Program-made: the position numbers and the translations under genes
Notes under the pieces: model-generated
Databases searched by the model: none
Seen by the model: the letters and a program-made list of their open reading frames with translations, nothing else
Told to the model about the DNA's origin: nothing
Source: Rhizobium aethiopicum
Lineage (GTDB): Bacteria; Pseudomonadota; Alphaproteobacteria; Rhizobiales; Rhizobiaceae
DNA length: 64,000 bases
Assembly: GCF_014197535.1 (NCBI RefSeq)
Contig: NZ_JACIFV010000004.1
Coordinates: 248,001-312,000, forward strand
Reading direction: 5' to 3'
In this document: positions 36,171 through 45,924 of the stretch, piece after piece
Numbering within the stretch: position 1 is the first letter of the stretch
Layout of the letters: each line of letters opens with the position of its first letter

Positions 36171-36252
36171 GCTCTCATTCCGTTTTGAAACCTGTTGCAG
36201 CAATACACCAAACGTCGGGCGCCCCGACACCCATTCATTGGTTTTCCGGTCT

Positions 36253-36867
36253 TCACCGTGCCAGCTCTTTCAATCCGAGCCTGATCAGCTTGGCGCTGTC
36301 GGCGCCGTCGCCGGCCGTTTTCATCGCCGCGGCAACGGCATTTGCCGCCTGGTCTCTGCTGTAGCCGAGGTTGGTCAGCGCGGAAACCGCATCGGCAACG
36401 GGTGCGGCGGCGACACCTTCGCCGAGTTCCTGTTTGAGGGCGATATTGATCGCCTCGCCGGCATAGGCCGGCGCGCGGTTCTTCAGTTCGGTGACGAGAC
36501 GCATCGCCACTTTCGGGCCGACACCCGGCGCGCGCGAGACGGCAGCGCGGTCCTGGAGGGCGATCGCATTGGCAAGTTCGCCTGGCGTCAGGGTCGAGAG
36601 CACCGCGAGCGCCACCTTGGCGCCGACACCCTGGACGCTTTGCAGCAGGTTGAACCACTCCCGCTCCAGCGCCGTCATGAAGCCGAAGAGCTTCAACTGG
36701 TCCTCGCGGACATAGGTTTCGATGAAGAGCACGCAGGCTTCGCCCGCCGATCCGAGCTTGGACAAGGTGCGGGCCGAGCAATAAGCGACGTAACAGACGC
36801 CGTGCACATCAACGAGCACATAATCTTCGCCGATCTCGTCTATGGTGCCTTTCAGCTTGCCGATCAT
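36253..36867 (-). CDS. ruvA: Holliday junction-binding protein RuvA
   Basis: 204 residues from [20 protein letters not shown]; the frame is open upstream, but this start matches the family. The OB-fold N-terminal domain, helix-hairpin-helix motifs ([18 protein letters not shown] and [18 protein letters not shown]) and C-terminal RuvB-interacting domain ([20 protein letters not shown]) are all present. It begins 13 bases after the vapC stop, so it is likely translated from a transcript that also carries the toxin-antitoxin genes. Confidence 0.96.
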   Translation of the reverse strand: MIGKLKGTIDEIGEDYVLVDVHGVCYVAYCSARTLSKLGSAGEACVLFIETYVREDQLKLFGFMTALEREWFNLLQSVQGVGAKVALAVLSTLTPGELANAIALQDRAAVSRAPGVGPKVAMRLVTELKNRAPAYAGEAINIALKQELGEGVAAAPVADAVSALTNLGYSRDQAANAVAAAMKTAGDGADSAKLIRLGLKELAR

Positions 36868-36880
36868 GAGTCGCGGTCTT

Positions 36881-37294
36881 TCAAGGGTGCGTTTCGGGCG
36901 TAATGATTTCAACGGAAGGAAAATAGGAACGATAACCGCCGGCATCGCGGGTCAAAATTCTGTAGCCCCTTATCGCCGCATGCGCGCCGATGAGGAAATC
37001 CGGCAATATCCGTTCGCGTCCTCCGCCCGCGCGGCGGTAAAGCCGGAAGGCTTGAGCCGCGGCAAATGCGGCCGGCCACGGCAGGTTCTCGCGGCGGAAT
37101 TCATCCTGCGGAAGCAGGCGATCGACTTCATCGACATCGTCATACCGAACGGAAAATTCGGAATAGATGATCGGATTTATAAGGACCGGCCCATCTCTGA
37201 AGATATCGAGTATCTTCCGGCGCGACCAGTCGTGCCAGTCCGAGCTGATCATAGCCAGATCGACGAGGACGTTCGTGTCGACAAGCGTCGCCAT
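36881..37294 (-). CDS. vapC: VapC-type PIN-domain toxin
   Basis: 137 residues. The PIN-domain acidic residues are visible: [10 protein letters not shown] (first Asp), YSEFSVRY (Glu), [10 protein letters not shown] (Asp) and LTRDAGGY (last Asp). PIN toxins are Mg2+-dependent RNases that typically cut initiator tRNA or rRNA. The start codon overlaps the antitoxin stop (TGATG), the usual coupled arrangement. The pair is embedded between ruvC and ruvA on the same strand. Confidence 0.9.
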   Translation of the reverse strand: MATLVDTNVLVDLAMISSDWHDWSRRKILDIFRDGPVLINPIIYSEFSVRYDDVDEVDRLLPQDEFRRENLPWPAAFAAAQAFRLYRRAGGGRERILPDFLIGAHAAIRGYRILTRDAGGYRSYFPSVEIITPETHP

Positions 37295-37545
37295 CAGCGA
37301 TCACGCGTCATAGACATGAGATCTTCGGCATCGATTTCCTGATCGCCGGTTCCCTCCAGACGGCGGATCGTCTCAATGAAACGGTCCAGCCGACCTCTAT
37401 CCTCGACTTCCTGCTTGCCGTTCTTCGGCGAGAGAACGAGCTTGCCGCCCTCGATCGAGAAAATGACCTCGCTGTTGGTCTCGATGCCGGCAAGCTCCCT
37501 GAGATCGCGGGGAATAGTGACCTGACCTTTGGATGTGACACGCAT
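37294..37545 (-). CDS. vapB: VapB/AbrB-type antitoxin
   Basis: 83 residues from MRVTSKGQVTIPRDLRELAG, with AAGGAG in front; a TTG start 15 bases upstream is less likely. The N-terminal swapped-hairpin AbrB/MazE DNA-binding domain (SKGQVTIPRDLR) is followed by a flexible acidic tail that would bind and block VapC. A GTAAG-N7-CTTAC inverted repeat lies just upstream, as expected for autoregulation. It overlaps vapC by one base. Confidence 0.88.
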   Translation of the reverse strand: MRVTSKGQVTIPRDLRELAGIETNSEVIFSIEGGKLVLSPKNGKQEVEDRGRLDRFIETIRRLEGTGDQEIDAEDLMSMTRDR

Positions 37546-37561
37546 CAGAGGCTCCTTCAAA

Positions 37562-37578
37562 GTAAGAATTATCCTTAC
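37562..37578. promoter_or_regulatory. Operator candidate of the vapBC module
   Basis: GTAAG-AATTATC-CTTAC inverted repeat, 17 bases before the antitoxin ATG and 24 bases after the ruvC stop. It fits AbrB-type autoregulation and implies an internal promoter between ruvC and ruvA. Confidence 0.5.
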
Positions 37579-37601
37579 CGCAGGAACAAGTCAAGAACGG
37601 A

Positions 37602-38111
37602 TTATCCCGCCAGCGCTTGGCGCATCCGGTGGCCGCCGCGATTGTGGGCGTGACAAATGGCGATCGCCAAGGCATCGGCAGCGTCATCGCCCTTGAACTC
37701 GGCCTTCGGCATCAGGATCTTCAACATCATGTGAATCTGCTGCTTTTCGCCGTGCCCGACGCCGATGACCGCCTTCTTCACCGCATTCGGGGCATATTCG
37801 GAGACCGGCAGTCCGGCGCGCGCCGGCACCAGCATGGCGATGCCGCGGGCTTGGCCGAGTTTCAGTGTCGCTACGGCGTCCTTGTTGACGAAGGTCTGTT
37901 CGACAGCGGCTTCATCGGGCTTGTGAGCGTGGACGATATCGGCGAGCCCGTCATGCAGCTGGCAGAGGCGGGAGGCGAGGTCCATCTCGCCATCGGAGGT
38001 CACCGTTCCCGATGCCACGAATTTCAGGGAATTGCTTAACGTGTCGATGATTCCCCAGCCTGTGCGACGGAGGCCGGGATCGATGCCAATGATGCGAATC
38101 GTATTTTGCAT
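37602..38111 (-). CDS. ruvC: Crossover junction endodeoxyribonuclease RuvC
   Basis: A 169-residue RuvC nuclease. [16 protein letters not shown] holds the first catalytic Asp, [24 protein letters not shown] the Glu, and [17 protein letters not shown] the last two Asp residues of the RNase H-like active site. It resolves Holliday junctions made mobile by RuvAB. It is the first gene of the leftward run and diverges from the chemoreceptor gene. The usual direct ruvC-ruvA junction is interrupted by vapBC. Confidence 0.96.
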   Translation of the reverse strand: MQNTIRIIGIDPGLRRTGWGIIDTLSNSLKFVASGTVTSDGEMDLASRLCQLHDGLADIVHAHKPDEAAVEQTFVNKDAVATLKLGQARGIAMLVPARAGLPVSEYAPNAVKKAVIGVGHGEKQQIHMMLKILMPKAEFKGDDAADALAIAICHAHNRGGHRMRQALAG

Positions 38112-38353
38112 GGTTCAACCTATAGCGATTGCGAAATAAGTGCCATCGATATGTGAACAAACCGAAAACACCCTCGGTTTTAGAGCGCGCATTTACCGCG
38201 AATTAAAAGAGATGTCTGAATTCTAGTTCATCGAATGTGCGAGGGGCTTCGTTCCACAAGAATAAGTCCCCGATGTTCTGTTGACAGGTCAGCCGGCCGG
38301 GGATGCACCGCGTGCCCAGGCTGGCAGGTGCCGTTCAGAAGGGTTCATTGTAT

Positions 38354-40669
38354 ATGGCTCAGAGATTTCAGTCCCTGTCCTTCAAGGTCATTGCCACTTT
38401 CATCCTGATGACCGTGCTGTCGATCGCGGTCATCGACGTGCTTGCCTATTTTGCCAGCAGCCGCATATCCGACGAGCAGGCGCTGAAGGCCAAGGAAAGC
38501 GTGCTGATCTTCCGTGGCGACATGTTGCAGGACCAACTGGCGCAGCTTGAGAACCAAGCCAATTCCATCGCGCGCATCGAGGCGCTGCAGATGTCGATCA
38601 CCAGCTTGAAGAGCGGCTGGAAGACAATCCAGAAGACTTCGGGGGATGCCCGCGCCGAGCTGAAGAAGGTTTTCATCACGGGCAATCCCAACCCGGCCGA
38701 CCAGCGCGAGAAGCTGATGAAGCCGGAAGGGCCGAGCGGGTTCTATTATTCGAATCATGAGCAGACGCAGGGCGAAGTTGCCCGCGACCTCGACAACACC
38801 GCTTTCAGCGATCTGCTGATCGCCGATCTCGACGGTAGCGTGCTCTATTCCTACAAGAAGGACGACGACTTTGCCGAAAACTTGAAGTCGGACGCCTGGA
38901 AGACAGCGGGCGCCGGCATCGCATTCGCCAAGGCGATCGAGAATACCGCCAAGGCGACGGATGACGCCGCGCCGACGGGCTTCTCCGGCCTCCGCGTCGA
39001 TGCAGCAAGCGGCAAGCCCGCGATCTTCTATGCCGTGCCCATCGTCAAGCTCGGAGCGGCCAAGGGTATCATCCTGTTCAAGGTGCGTGAGGACATCGTC
39101 ACCAGCATCCTTGCCAAGGGCATCGTCCAGGGCAGCACCGCGCGGGCTGCGATCGTCTCCGGCGATGGCTCCGCTATCGCTCTCGATGCCGGCGGCAAGC
39201 TTGCGACGCTCGATGCCACCCCCTTCACCTTCATCAAGGACGCGCTTGCCAGCTCCGCGATGACCGTGGCCGATTTCGACCGGGCGGATGGCGCGGCCCG
39301 CGCCTATGTCCGCGGCATCGACTATCGCGGCGATCGCTTCCTGGTGGTCGAGAGCGTGCTGCTCAGCGAGCTCAATGCCGGCTCGATCGAGATCGCCACT
39401 TTGCTGACGATGATCGGCATGGGCGTGCTCGTCGTCATGGCCATCGCGACCGGGCTCGTCACCAATTTCCTGTTTTCGCCGCTGGCCCGGCTTGCCGGTG
39501 TCACCCGCGACGTCGCCGACGGCAAGCTCGACAGCGAGATCGGCAGCCTGAACCGAAAGGACGAGATCGGCACGATGGCCAACGCGCTTGCCCGTTTCCG
39601 CCAATCGCTGATCGAAAGCCGCGAACTCGAAGCCGCCAGCGAAGAGACGCGCCTGCAGGCCGAGCATGACCGTCAGCAGAACCTCGCCGAGCGCGAGGCC
39701 GAGGCGAAGACGCTGCAGCAGGTGGTCGAGGCGATTGACGAGGGGCTGCATCATCTGGCGAGCGGCGATCTCTCCTATCAGATCGATACTCGCTTCCCGA
39801 ACGAACTCGAAAGTCTGCGTGTCAATTTCAACGAGGCGCTCGCCACACTCAGCGAAACCATGACGGCGATCGGCGGCAACTCGATGGCGGTGCGCGCCGG
39901 CTCCGAGGAGATGCGCACTGGCGCCGACGAGCTTGCCGGGCGCACCGAACGTCAGGCCGGCTCGATCACCGAGACGGCGAATGCGATCAGCGCCATTACC
40001 CAGTCCGTTCGCCGCCAGATCGAGAGGGCAGAACAGGCCGAGCGCATCGCCCGCGACGCCAAGAAGGAGACGACCGGCTCCAGCCAGATTATGCGCGAGA
40101 CGATCGCGGCGATGGAGGCGATCCAGACCTCCTCGCGCCAGATCAACACCATCATATCGGTCATCGACGATATCGCCTTCCAGACCAACCTGCTGGCGCT
40201 CAACGCCGGCGTTGAAGCGGCGCGTGCGGGGGAATCGGGCAAGGGCTTTGCCGTGGTCGCCATGGAAGTCCGGGAGCTCGCCCAACGCTCATCGAGCGCG
40301 GCAAAGGAGATCTCCAGCCTGCTGCAGAAATCGACGCATGAGGTCGAAAGCGGTGTCGCGCTCGTCGAAAAGGCCGGCGTTGCCCTGACCGGCATCGGCG
40401 CCCATGTCGAGGAGATCAACGGACAGATCAACGAGATCATGGAGTCGACCCGCGAGGAAGCCACTACGCTGCGCGAGATCAACAGCGCCGTGGCCGAACT
40501 CGACGCGATGACGCAGCAGAACGCCTCAATGGTCGAGGAGACGACGGCGGCGATCCACCGGCTGGCGACGGAAGCTCTGGAAATGGACCGCCAACTCGGC
40601 AATTTCACGCTGCCGCAGGGGCATCAAAGACCGAGCGCCGAGGTGCATGTGCTGCGTCGTCACCGGTGA
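38354..40669 (+). CDS. Methyl-accepting chemotaxis protein
   Basis: 771 residues from [21 protein letters not shown]1 spans about residues 10-32, a periplasmic sensing domain runs to about 345, and TM2 ([21 protein letters not shown]) follows. HAMP is near 375-425, and a second HAMP-like segment ([19 protein letters not shown]) lies near 470. The signalling domain has the conserved tip [23 protein letters not shown]. There is no CheR-tethering pentapeptide at the C-terminus. It passes periplasmic signals to CheA/CheW. The ligand is unknown. It is transcribed divergently from ruvC and is not near a che cluster. Confidence 0.92.
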   Translation: MAQRFQSLSFKVIATFILMTVLSIAVIDVLAYFASSRISDEQALKAKESVLIFRGDMLQDQLAQLENQANSIARIEALQMSITSLKSGWKTIQKTSGDARAELKKVFITGNPNPADQREKLMKPEGPSGFYYSNHEQTQGEVARDLDNTAFSDLLIADLDGSVLYSYKKDDDFAENLKSDAWKTAGAGIAFAKAIENTAKATDDAAPTGFSGLRVDAASGKPAIFYAVPIVKLGAAKGIILFKVREDIVTSILAKGIVQGSTARAAIVSGDGSAIALDAGGKLATLDATPFTFIKDALASSAMTVADFDRADGAARAYVRGIDYRGDRFLVVESVLLSELNAGSIEIATLLTMIGMGVLVVMAIATGLVTNFLFSPLARLAGVTRDVADGKLDSEIGSLNRKDEIGTMANALARFRQSLIESRELEAASEETRLQAEHDRQQNLAEREAEAKTLQQVVEAIDEGLHHLASGDLSYQIDTRFPNELESLRVNFNEALATLSETMTAIGGNSMAVRAGSEEMRTGADELAGRTERQAGSITETANAISAITQSVRRQIERAEQAERIARDAKKETTGSSQIMRETIAAMEAIQTSSRQINTIISVIDDIAFQTNLLALNAGVEAARAGESGKGFAVVAMEVRELAQRSSSAAKEISSLLQKSTHEVESGVALVEKAGVALTGIGAHVEEINGQINEIMESTREEATTLREINSAVAELDAMTQQNASMVEETTAAIHRLATEALEMDRQLGNFTLPQGHQRPSAEVHVLRRHR

Positions 40670-40791
40670 GACGTCGCTTCCGATATTCGACGAGGGCTGC
40701 CATCGCGCGGCCCTTTTGTTTGGGTGTACGGTTTGGAATGGGCGGACGCCAACCTACATAGACGGCATCGTTCAACTGCCGGCAGGTTTCC

Positions 40792-41793
40792 ATGGTTCCC
40801 TTCTCCATACTCGACCTTTCTCCTATCGCCGAAGGCAGCACCGTGCGCCAGTCGCTCGAAAGCTCGGCGCGGATGGCTCAGAAGGCTGAAGAATTCGGTT
40901 ACAAGCGCTTTTGGCTCGCCGAGCATCACGGCATGCCGGGCATCGCCAGTGCTGCAACCGCCGTGGTCATCGGCCATGTCGGGGCTGCGACAAAACGCAT
41001 CCGCATCGGTTCCGGCGGCATCATGCTGCCCAACCATTCGCCGCTCGTCATCGCCGAGCAGTTCGGCACGCTGGAAGCGCTTTTTCCCGGCCGCATCGAT
41101 CTTGGTCTCGGGCGGGCGCCGGGAACGGACATGCGCACGGCACAGGCGCTGCGGCGCAATATCGAGGCCGGCGCGAACAGTTTCCCGAACGACGTGGTGG
41201 AATTGCAGCAGCTTCTCGGCACGCCGGTCGAGAACCAGGCGATCCTTGCGGTGCCCGGCAATGGTTCGCATATCCCGATCTGGCTGCTCGGCTCCAGCCT
41301 CTACAGCGCCCAGCTTGCGGCGATGCTCGGGCTTCCCTATGCCTTCGCCTCGCATTTTGCCCCTGATATGCTGCTCGACGCCATCGCGATTTATCGCGAC
41401 CGCTTCCAGCCCTCGGCGGCGCTCGAGAAGCCCTATGTGATGGTCGGCGTCATGGGCGCGATGGCGGCGACGGACGAGGAGGCGCGCTACCATTTCACTT
41501 CCGCCCAGCAGCAGTTCGTCAACCTGCGCCGCAATGTCCGCGGGCCGTTCCCGCGCCCTGTCACCGATATGGAGAGCTTCTGGTCGCCGATGGAGAAGAT
41601 GAACGTCGAACACACACTGCGCTACGCCGTGGTAGGTTCGCCGGCGACGGCTGAGGCGAAGCTGACGGAGTTTCTCCGGGAAACGGAGGCCGACGAGGTG
41701 ATCATCTCGATGCCGATCCATGATATCGAGGCGCGGCTGAAGTCGGTGGAACTGTTCGCGGGGCTGGGAAACTTCGCGCGGGCCGCCGCCTAA
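40792..41793 (+). CDS. LLM-class flavin-dependent oxidoreductase
   Basis: 333 residues of the luciferase-like monooxygenase family. [14 protein letters not shown] opens the TIM barrel, [19 protein letters not shown] and [42 protein letters not shown] are the signature strands that bind FMN, and a C-terminal helix closes the barrel. It matches the YhbW-like subgroup. Partner flavin reductase and substrate are not visible. A hairpin with an imperfect T-tract lies 30 bases downstream. Confidence 0.9.
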   Translation: MVPFSILDLSPIAEGSTVRQSLESSARMAQKAEEFGYKRFWLAEHHGMPGIASAATAVVIGHVGAATKRIRIGSGGIMLPNHSPLVIAEQFGTLEALFPGRIDLGLGRAPGTDMRTAQALRRNIEAGANSFPNDVVELQQLLGTPVENQAILAVPGNGSHIPIWLLGSSLYSAQLAAMLGLPYAFASHFAPDMLLDAIAIYRDRFQPSAALEKPYVMVGVMGAMAATDEEARYHFTSAQQQFVNLRRNVRGPFPRPVTDMESFWSPMEKMNVEHTLRYAVVGSPATAEAKLTEFLRETEADEVIISMPIHDIEARLKSVELFAGLGNFARAAA

Positions 41794-41824
41794 GATTTTT
41801 CCAAGCAGTCGCCAGAGACAGAAA

Positions 41825-41855
41825 AACCCGGCGCCAAGGCCGGGTTCCGTTTGTT
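41825..41855 (+). terminator. Terminator after the LLM oxidoreductase gene
   Basis: The stem AACCCGGC/GCCGGGTT with a 6-base loop is followed by CCGTTTGTTGG, a weak T-tract. Position and stem strength support it. Confidence 0.55.
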
Positions 41856-41873
41856 GGCAACGCCTCCACCGTC

Positions 41874-41983
41874 ATGCTCGGCCTTGTGCCGAGCATCTAA
41901 CCACAGCAATTGTTTGAAAGGGAAATGTTTATTTTCAGATACTTAATCAGGCCGGCGCAGATCCTCGGCACAAGGCCGAGGAT
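41874..41983. repeat. Pair of related hairpins in opposite orientation
   Basis: The first hairpin is ATGCTCGG-CCTTGTG-CCGAGCAT (41874-41896). The second is ATCCTCGGC-ACAAG-GCCGAGGAT (41961-41983). Their cores (CTCGGCCTTGTGCCGAG and CTCGGCACAAGGCCGAG) are reverse complements. They look like two halves of a repeated palindromic element between the LLM gene and yebC. Confidence 0.55.
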
Positions 41984-42007
41984 AATGTCGCAGGTTTGCA
42001 GTGCGGC

Positions 42008-42754
42008 TCAAGCTGAAAGCTTCGCCAGAACCTCTTCAGAGACCTCGAAGTTGGAATAGACGTTCTGCACGTCGTCATCGTCTTCAAGCGAGTCGATGAG
42101 CTTCATCAGCGACTGAGCCTTTTCCTCGTCCACCGGCACGTTGTTCTGGGCGCGCCAGACGGCCTTGACGGTTTCGGCTTCACCGAGGCTCGTTTCCAAA
42201 GCTTTCGATACTTCGCCAAGGGCTTCGAAAGCGCAGGTGATGTAATGGCCTTCTTCGTCGGTCTCGACGTCATCGGCGCCGGCTTCGATTGCGGCTTCCA
42301 TCACGTTGTCGGCGTCGCCTGCGGAAAGCTTGTAGGTGATTTCGCCGACATGGTCGAACGAGAAGGAAACAGAACCGGTTTCGCCGAGAGCGCCGCCGGC
42401 CTTGGTGAAGATCGAGCGGACGTTGGAGGCAGTGCGGTTGCGGTTGTCGGTCAGGGCTTCGACGATGATCGCCGTGCCGCCCGGACCATAGCCCTCGTAG
42501 CGCACTTCGTCATAATTTTCGCTGTCGGCGCCGGCTGCCTTCTTGATGGCGCGGTCGATGTTGTCCTTCGGCATGGACTGGGCCTTGGCATTCTGGATCG
42601 CCAGGCGAAGACGGGCGTTCATTGTCGGGTCGGGCAGGCCGGCCTTGGCGGCCACGGTGATTTCGCGCGCAAGCTTGGAGAACATTTTCGACCGCACGGC
42701 GTCCTGACGGCCCTTGCGGTGCATGATGTTTTTAAACTGTGAATGGCCAGCCAT
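42008..42754 (-). CDS. yebC: YebC/PmpR-family protein (TACO1-like)
   Basis: 248 residues from [19 protein letters not shown], with AGGGG before the ATG. The family's N-terminal basic stretch, the central [28 protein letters not shown] and the C-terminal [19 protein letters not shown] region are all intact. YebC proteins were described as DNA-binding regulators, including of ruvC, and more recently as relieving ribosome stalling at polyproline stretches. Here it lies about 4 kb from the ruv genes on the same strand, with the MCP and LLM genes between. Confidence 0.94.
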   Translation of the reverse strand: MAGHSQFKNIMHRKGRQDAVRSKMFSKLAREITVAAKAGLPDPTMNARLRLAIQNAKAQSMPKDNIDRAIKKAAGADSENYDEVRYEGYGPGGTAIIVEALTDNRNRTASNVRSIFTKAGGALGETGSVSFSFDHVGEITYKLSAGDADNVMEAAIEAGADDVETDEEGHYITCAFEALGEVSKALETSLGEAETVKAVWRAQNNVPVDEEKAQSLMKLIDSLEDDDDVQNVYSNFEVSEEVLAKLSA

Positions 42755-42895
42755 GGCACCCCTGTTCACGTCTCATTGTTCGGAATGGGCCGCCTTATAA
42801 GAGCGAAACGGCAGCCTTTCAAGGGAAAAGCAGTTCGGAACAAAGGCGAAGGGATGACGTTTCAACCGAACTCCATCCAGCGGAAAGGAACGGTC

Positions 42896-43399
42896 ATGGC
42901 AAGTCTCAGCGAGGCGCGGGAGCAACCAGCACGTCAGCTTTGGGATCAGGTCAACGGCGTTCATGCCGGCATGCTCGGAATTTCCGGGCTTGATATGCAC
43001 ATGCAGCCGATGGCGCCGCATGCCGATCCCACCACCAACACGATCTGGTTCTACACCAAGACCGACGCCGACATCGTGCGCGCCATCAAACCCGGCAGCC
43101 GCGCGCATTTTTGCGTCATCGGCAAGGATCACGACTATCACGCCTGCCTTTCCGGCGTCATCGAGGTGCGCCCCGACCCTTCCAAGATCGAGGAATATTG
43201 GAATTCGATCGTGGCGGCCTGGTATGACAACGGCAAGAAGGACCCGAAACTCACCATGCTTTCGCTGCATGTCGATGATGCCGAGATCTGGGTTTCGACA
43301 GGCAGCACGCTGAAATTCGGTTGGGAGATCGCCAAGGCCAATCTCGACGACGAGAAGATGCCCGACGTCGGCGTCAAACGCCACCTGCAATTTGCTTGA
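42896..43399 (+). CDS. Pyridoxamine 5'-phosphate oxidase-family (general stress FMN-binding) protein
   Basis: 167 residues from MASLSEAREQPARQLWDQV, with AAGGAACGG in front; an ATG 42 bases upstream is an alternative. The split-barrel flavin-binding fold is suggested by AGMLGISG, TIWFYTKTDADIVRAIKPGSRAHFCV and EYWNSIVAAWYDNGKKDPKLTML, which match the GS-26-like subgroup. Function is likely flavin- or F420-type cofactor binding in stress, with no established reaction. It diverges from yebC. Confidence 0.85.
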   Translation: MASLSEAREQPARQLWDQVNGVHAGMLGISGLDMHMQPMAPHADPTTNTIWFYTKTDADIVRAIKPGSRAHFCVIGKDHDYHACLSGVIEVRPDPSKIEEYWNSIVAAWYDNGKKDPKLTMLSLHVDDAEIWVSTGSTLKFGWEIAKANLDDEKMPDVGVKRHLQFA

Positions 43400-43430
43400 T
43401 CAGCAAGGTTTGCAGGACCCGCCGGGCTTT

Positions 43431-44276
43431 TTACTGCACGCCTTTCATCACATAGATCAGCGGCTTCTTTGGAAGCGTGCGCATGGAAACGGTGAGGCTG
43501 TCATCAGGCGCGTAAGCGATATCGAAGTCCTTTCCAAACATGGAGACGAAAGCATTGACCGGTGGGCCGCGGCGATGCATCGGCAGGATCAGCGACGAGC
43601 GCAGCCGCTTGATGACGCGGCTCATGCTGTCGGCGCCCATGGTCAGGCCGCCGTCGACCGGAACCATGACGACGTCAAGGCGGCCGATTTCGGTATAATG
43701 GGTGTCCGTCAGCTCGTAGTGCAGATGGCCGAGATGGCCGATGCAGAGACCGGCAATTTCGAAGATGAAAATCGAGTTTCCATCCTCCTGCGAGCCGCCG
43801 AGGCCGTAGCTGAAGCGGATATCCGTCGTGACGTTGCGGATATAGGCATCGCCGACGACGAGATTGATGCTGGCCTTCTCGCCCGGCACGTCGCTCCAGC
43901 CGTGGAGCACATGCTTGATGTCGGGCTCAGGCGTCAGGGTGAAGTGGGTCGTATGAGCCTTGTTCATCGTGACGACATCGGGGGTCGTCGCCGGCCTGTA
44001 CCAGCCATTATAATCCGTCGCGATGATGATGCCTCCGGGTGTCTCGATTTCGAAGGTGGAATGGCCGAGATAGGTGAATCTAACATTCTCGCCTTCGGAT
44101 ACGGCCGGCATCGGCGCCGCGGCGACGGAGAAACTGGCGAAGGTCGCCCTGGGCATATTCTCGGCGATCGCGTGGCATTGGCTGGCTCGCTGGCGCTGCT
44201 CCAGTGCCTCTGCGGGATCTGATGCGGCGAAGGCCGCCAGGCATGTGACAGCGAGGATAAGATAATGCGGCTTCAT
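43431..44276 (-). CDS. Exported metallo-beta-lactamase-fold protein (UlaG-like) with altered metal motif
   Basis: 281 residues starting MKPHYLILAVTCLAAFA, a Sec signal peptide preceded by GGAGGGGG; an upstream start would hide the signal. The MBL-fold beginning VRFTYLGHSTFEIETPGGIIIATDYNG matches UlaG-like members. Where HxHxDH is expected, the sequence is MNKAHTTHF, so one or more metal ligands differ. GLCIGHLGHLHYELT supplies later histidines. It may be a non-canonical hydrolase or a non-catalytic relative. It lies downstream of ymdB on the same strand. Confidence 0.78.
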   Translation of the reverse strand: MKPHYLILAVTCLAAFAASDPAEALEQRQRASQCHAIAENMPRATFASFSVAAAPMPAVSEGENVRFTYLGHSTFEIETPGGIIIATDYNGWYRPATTPDVVTMNKAHTTHFTLTPEPDIKHVLHGWSDVPGEKASINLVVGDAYIRNVTTDIRFSYGLGGSQEDGNSIFIFEIAGLCIGHLGHLHYELTDTHYTEIGRLDVVMVPVDGGLTMGADSMSRVIKRLRSSLILPMHRRGPPVNAFVSMFGKDFDIAYAPDDSLTVSMRTLPKKPLIYVMKGVQ

Positions 44277-44377
44277 GCCACCCCCTCCGGCGCTTTCATT
44301 CAGCGGCGGAGGATGCGTCATGAGGTCGCAGCGGTCCAGAGCAGCGATGCTCACATTCGCGTGTTGGAGCGGCTGGA

Positions 44378-45202
44378 TTACCGCCAGAACTCCGGCACCG
44401 TTTCCGCCAAACGCGGCCCGAGCCGAAGTGGCGCGATCTTTTCGGCCAGTCCGGTGGCATCAGAAATCTCCACCCCAACGCCGCAGATCGTCGCCGGGCC
44501 GCTTGCCGCTTCCATGCGGCCCTTCGGCATCTTGGAGATGAAGCGGTTGAGCGGCTCCTCCTTGTCCATGCCGAGGGAGGAGTCGTAATCGCCGCACATG
44601 CCGGCATCCGACATATAGGCGGTGCCGCCGTTGAGGATCTGCGCATCGGCGGTCGGCACATGGGTGTGGGTGCCGACAACGAAACTGGCGCGGCCGTCGA
44701 CGAAATGGCCGAAGCATTGCTTCTCGCTGGTCGCTTCCGCATGGAAATCGAAGATGATCGCATCGGCCTGCTCCTTCAGCGGGCAGGCATCGAGAATCGC
44801 TTCCGCCGATTTGAAGGGGTCGTCGAGTTCCGGATGCATGAAGACGCGACCCATGACATTGGCGACGAGCACGCGCGCGCCGTTCCGGGCATAGAAGAGG
44901 CCGGAGCCGCGGCCGGGTGTGCCTTGCGGATAATTGGACGGCCGCAGGAACTGATCATGCCGCCCGGCAAAGGCGACGGCTTCCTTCTGGTCCCAGACGT
45001 GATTGCCGGTCGTCACCACATCGGCGCCGGCATTGATCGTTTCGAGAAAGATGTCCTCGGTAATGCCGAAACCGCCGGCGGCATTCTCGCCGTTGACGAC
45101 GACGAAATCGAGCCTGAGGTCGGAGATGAGACCGGGAAGGCGGTCCCAGACCGCCGTGCGTCCCGTCTTGCCGACCATGTCACCCAAAAAAAGCAGCCGC
45201 AT
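44378..45202 (-). CDS. YmdB-family metallophosphoesterase (TIGR00282 type)
   Basis: 274 residues with the family's metal-binding motifs LFLGDMVGKTGR, VVNGENAAGGFGIT, VTTGNHVWDQKE, IIFDFHAEATSEK and VGTHTHVPTADAQIL. Bacillus YmdB is a 2',3'- and 3',5'-cyclic nucleotide phosphodiesterase affecting biofilm switching; the alphaproteobacterial role is not established. It begins 3 bases after the fau stop, so the two genes are one operon. Confidence 0.92.
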   Translation of the reverse strand: MRLLFLGDMVGKTGRTAVWDRLPGLISDLRLDFVVVNGENAAGGFGITEDIFLETINAGADVVTTGNHVWDQKEAVAFAGRHDQFLRPSNYPQGTPGRGSGLFYARNGARVLVANVMGRVFMHPELDDPFKSAEAILDACPLKEQADAIIFDFHAEATSEKQCFGHFVDGRASFVVGTHTHVPTADAQILNGGTAYMSDAGMCGDYDSSLGMDKEEPLNRFISKMPKGRMEAASGPATICGVGVEISDATGLAEKIAPLRLGPRLAETVPEFWR

Positions 45203-45205
45203 TCC

Positions 45206-45793
45206 CTATCCAATCCAAGAGGCAAAAAAGCGAAGGCCGCTTTCTGTCAGGATGGCATCCAGGCTTATGTCATGCGGCTCGTCGGGCACATGTGCCACTT
45301 CCTGGCAGTCGAATGCAATGCCGATCAGCTTGGGATGCAGGCCTTTCTCTCTGAGCCGGCTGATGGCGCGGTCGTAGTGACCGGCGCCGTAGCCGATGCG
45401 ATGGCCTCTGACATCGAAGGCCGAAAGCGGCACCAGCATGATCTCGGGATCGAGGACGGCGGCGTACTCGGCGGGGCCGACCGTGCCGAAACCGGTTGCG
45501 ATCAGCGGTGCGCCTTCCGCCAGCTCGCGAAAGACGATGGTCTGCTTGTCGAGGATCGCCGGCACGCAGAGCCGCGCGCCGCGTGCTGCAAAGCGCGCCA
45601 TCAGCGGCCTGAGATCGGCCTCCGACCGGATCGGCAGGAAGCCGGAGATGATGGTGCCTGGCTCGAAGGCGACCGCCTCGCCGGCGTGATCGGCCATTGC
45701 GAGGCTTTTGGAGATGCGCTCTTCGGGAGCGATGGCGTCGCGGGCGGACAGCCGTTCGTTGCGCAACTGCGCTTTCAGTTCTTTTGCGGTCAT
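45206..45793 (-). CDS. fau: 5-formyltetrahydrofolate cyclo-ligase
   Basis: 195 residues from MTAKELKAQLRNERLSARDAI. The characteristic C-terminal motif RIGYGAGHYDRAISRL is near residue 135, and the N-terminal basic KAQLRNERLSAR is typical. The enzyme converts 5-formyl-THF to 5,10-methenyl-THF using ATP. In many proteobacteria fau (ygfA) directly follows zapA and 6S RNA. Here it lies 24 kb away from them on the opposite strand. Confidence 0.93.
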   Translation of the reverse strand: MTAKELKAQLRNERLSARDAIAPEERISKSLAMADHAGEAVAFEPGTIISGFLPIRSEADLRPLMARFAARGARLCVPAILDKQTIVFRELAEGAPLIATGFGTVGPAEYAAVLDPEIMLVPLSAFDVRGHRIGYGAGHYDRAISRLREKGLHPKLIGIAFDCQEVAHVPDEPHDISLDAILTESGLRFFASWIG

Positions 45794-45924
45794 TCGATCT
45801 GCCGGATTGAGAGGTTCGACCGAGCATAGCCGGCTGGAGACCCGATGCAAATGCCGGCTGCGACAGGGCTGCGCCCGTTTCACGTCGTATCGATCTGCGG
45901 TTGCCGATCGTCGGACGAGGATGC

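Noticed and set aside
38192-38206. CtrA-like box between ruvC and the chemoreceptor gene
   Set aside because: TTTA-N7-TTAA matches only seven of eight core positions without the extended part; not strong enough to list.
38345-40285. 646-codon open frame opposite the chemoreceptor gene
   Set aside because: Antisense shadow of the MCP coding sequence with no recognisable domain.
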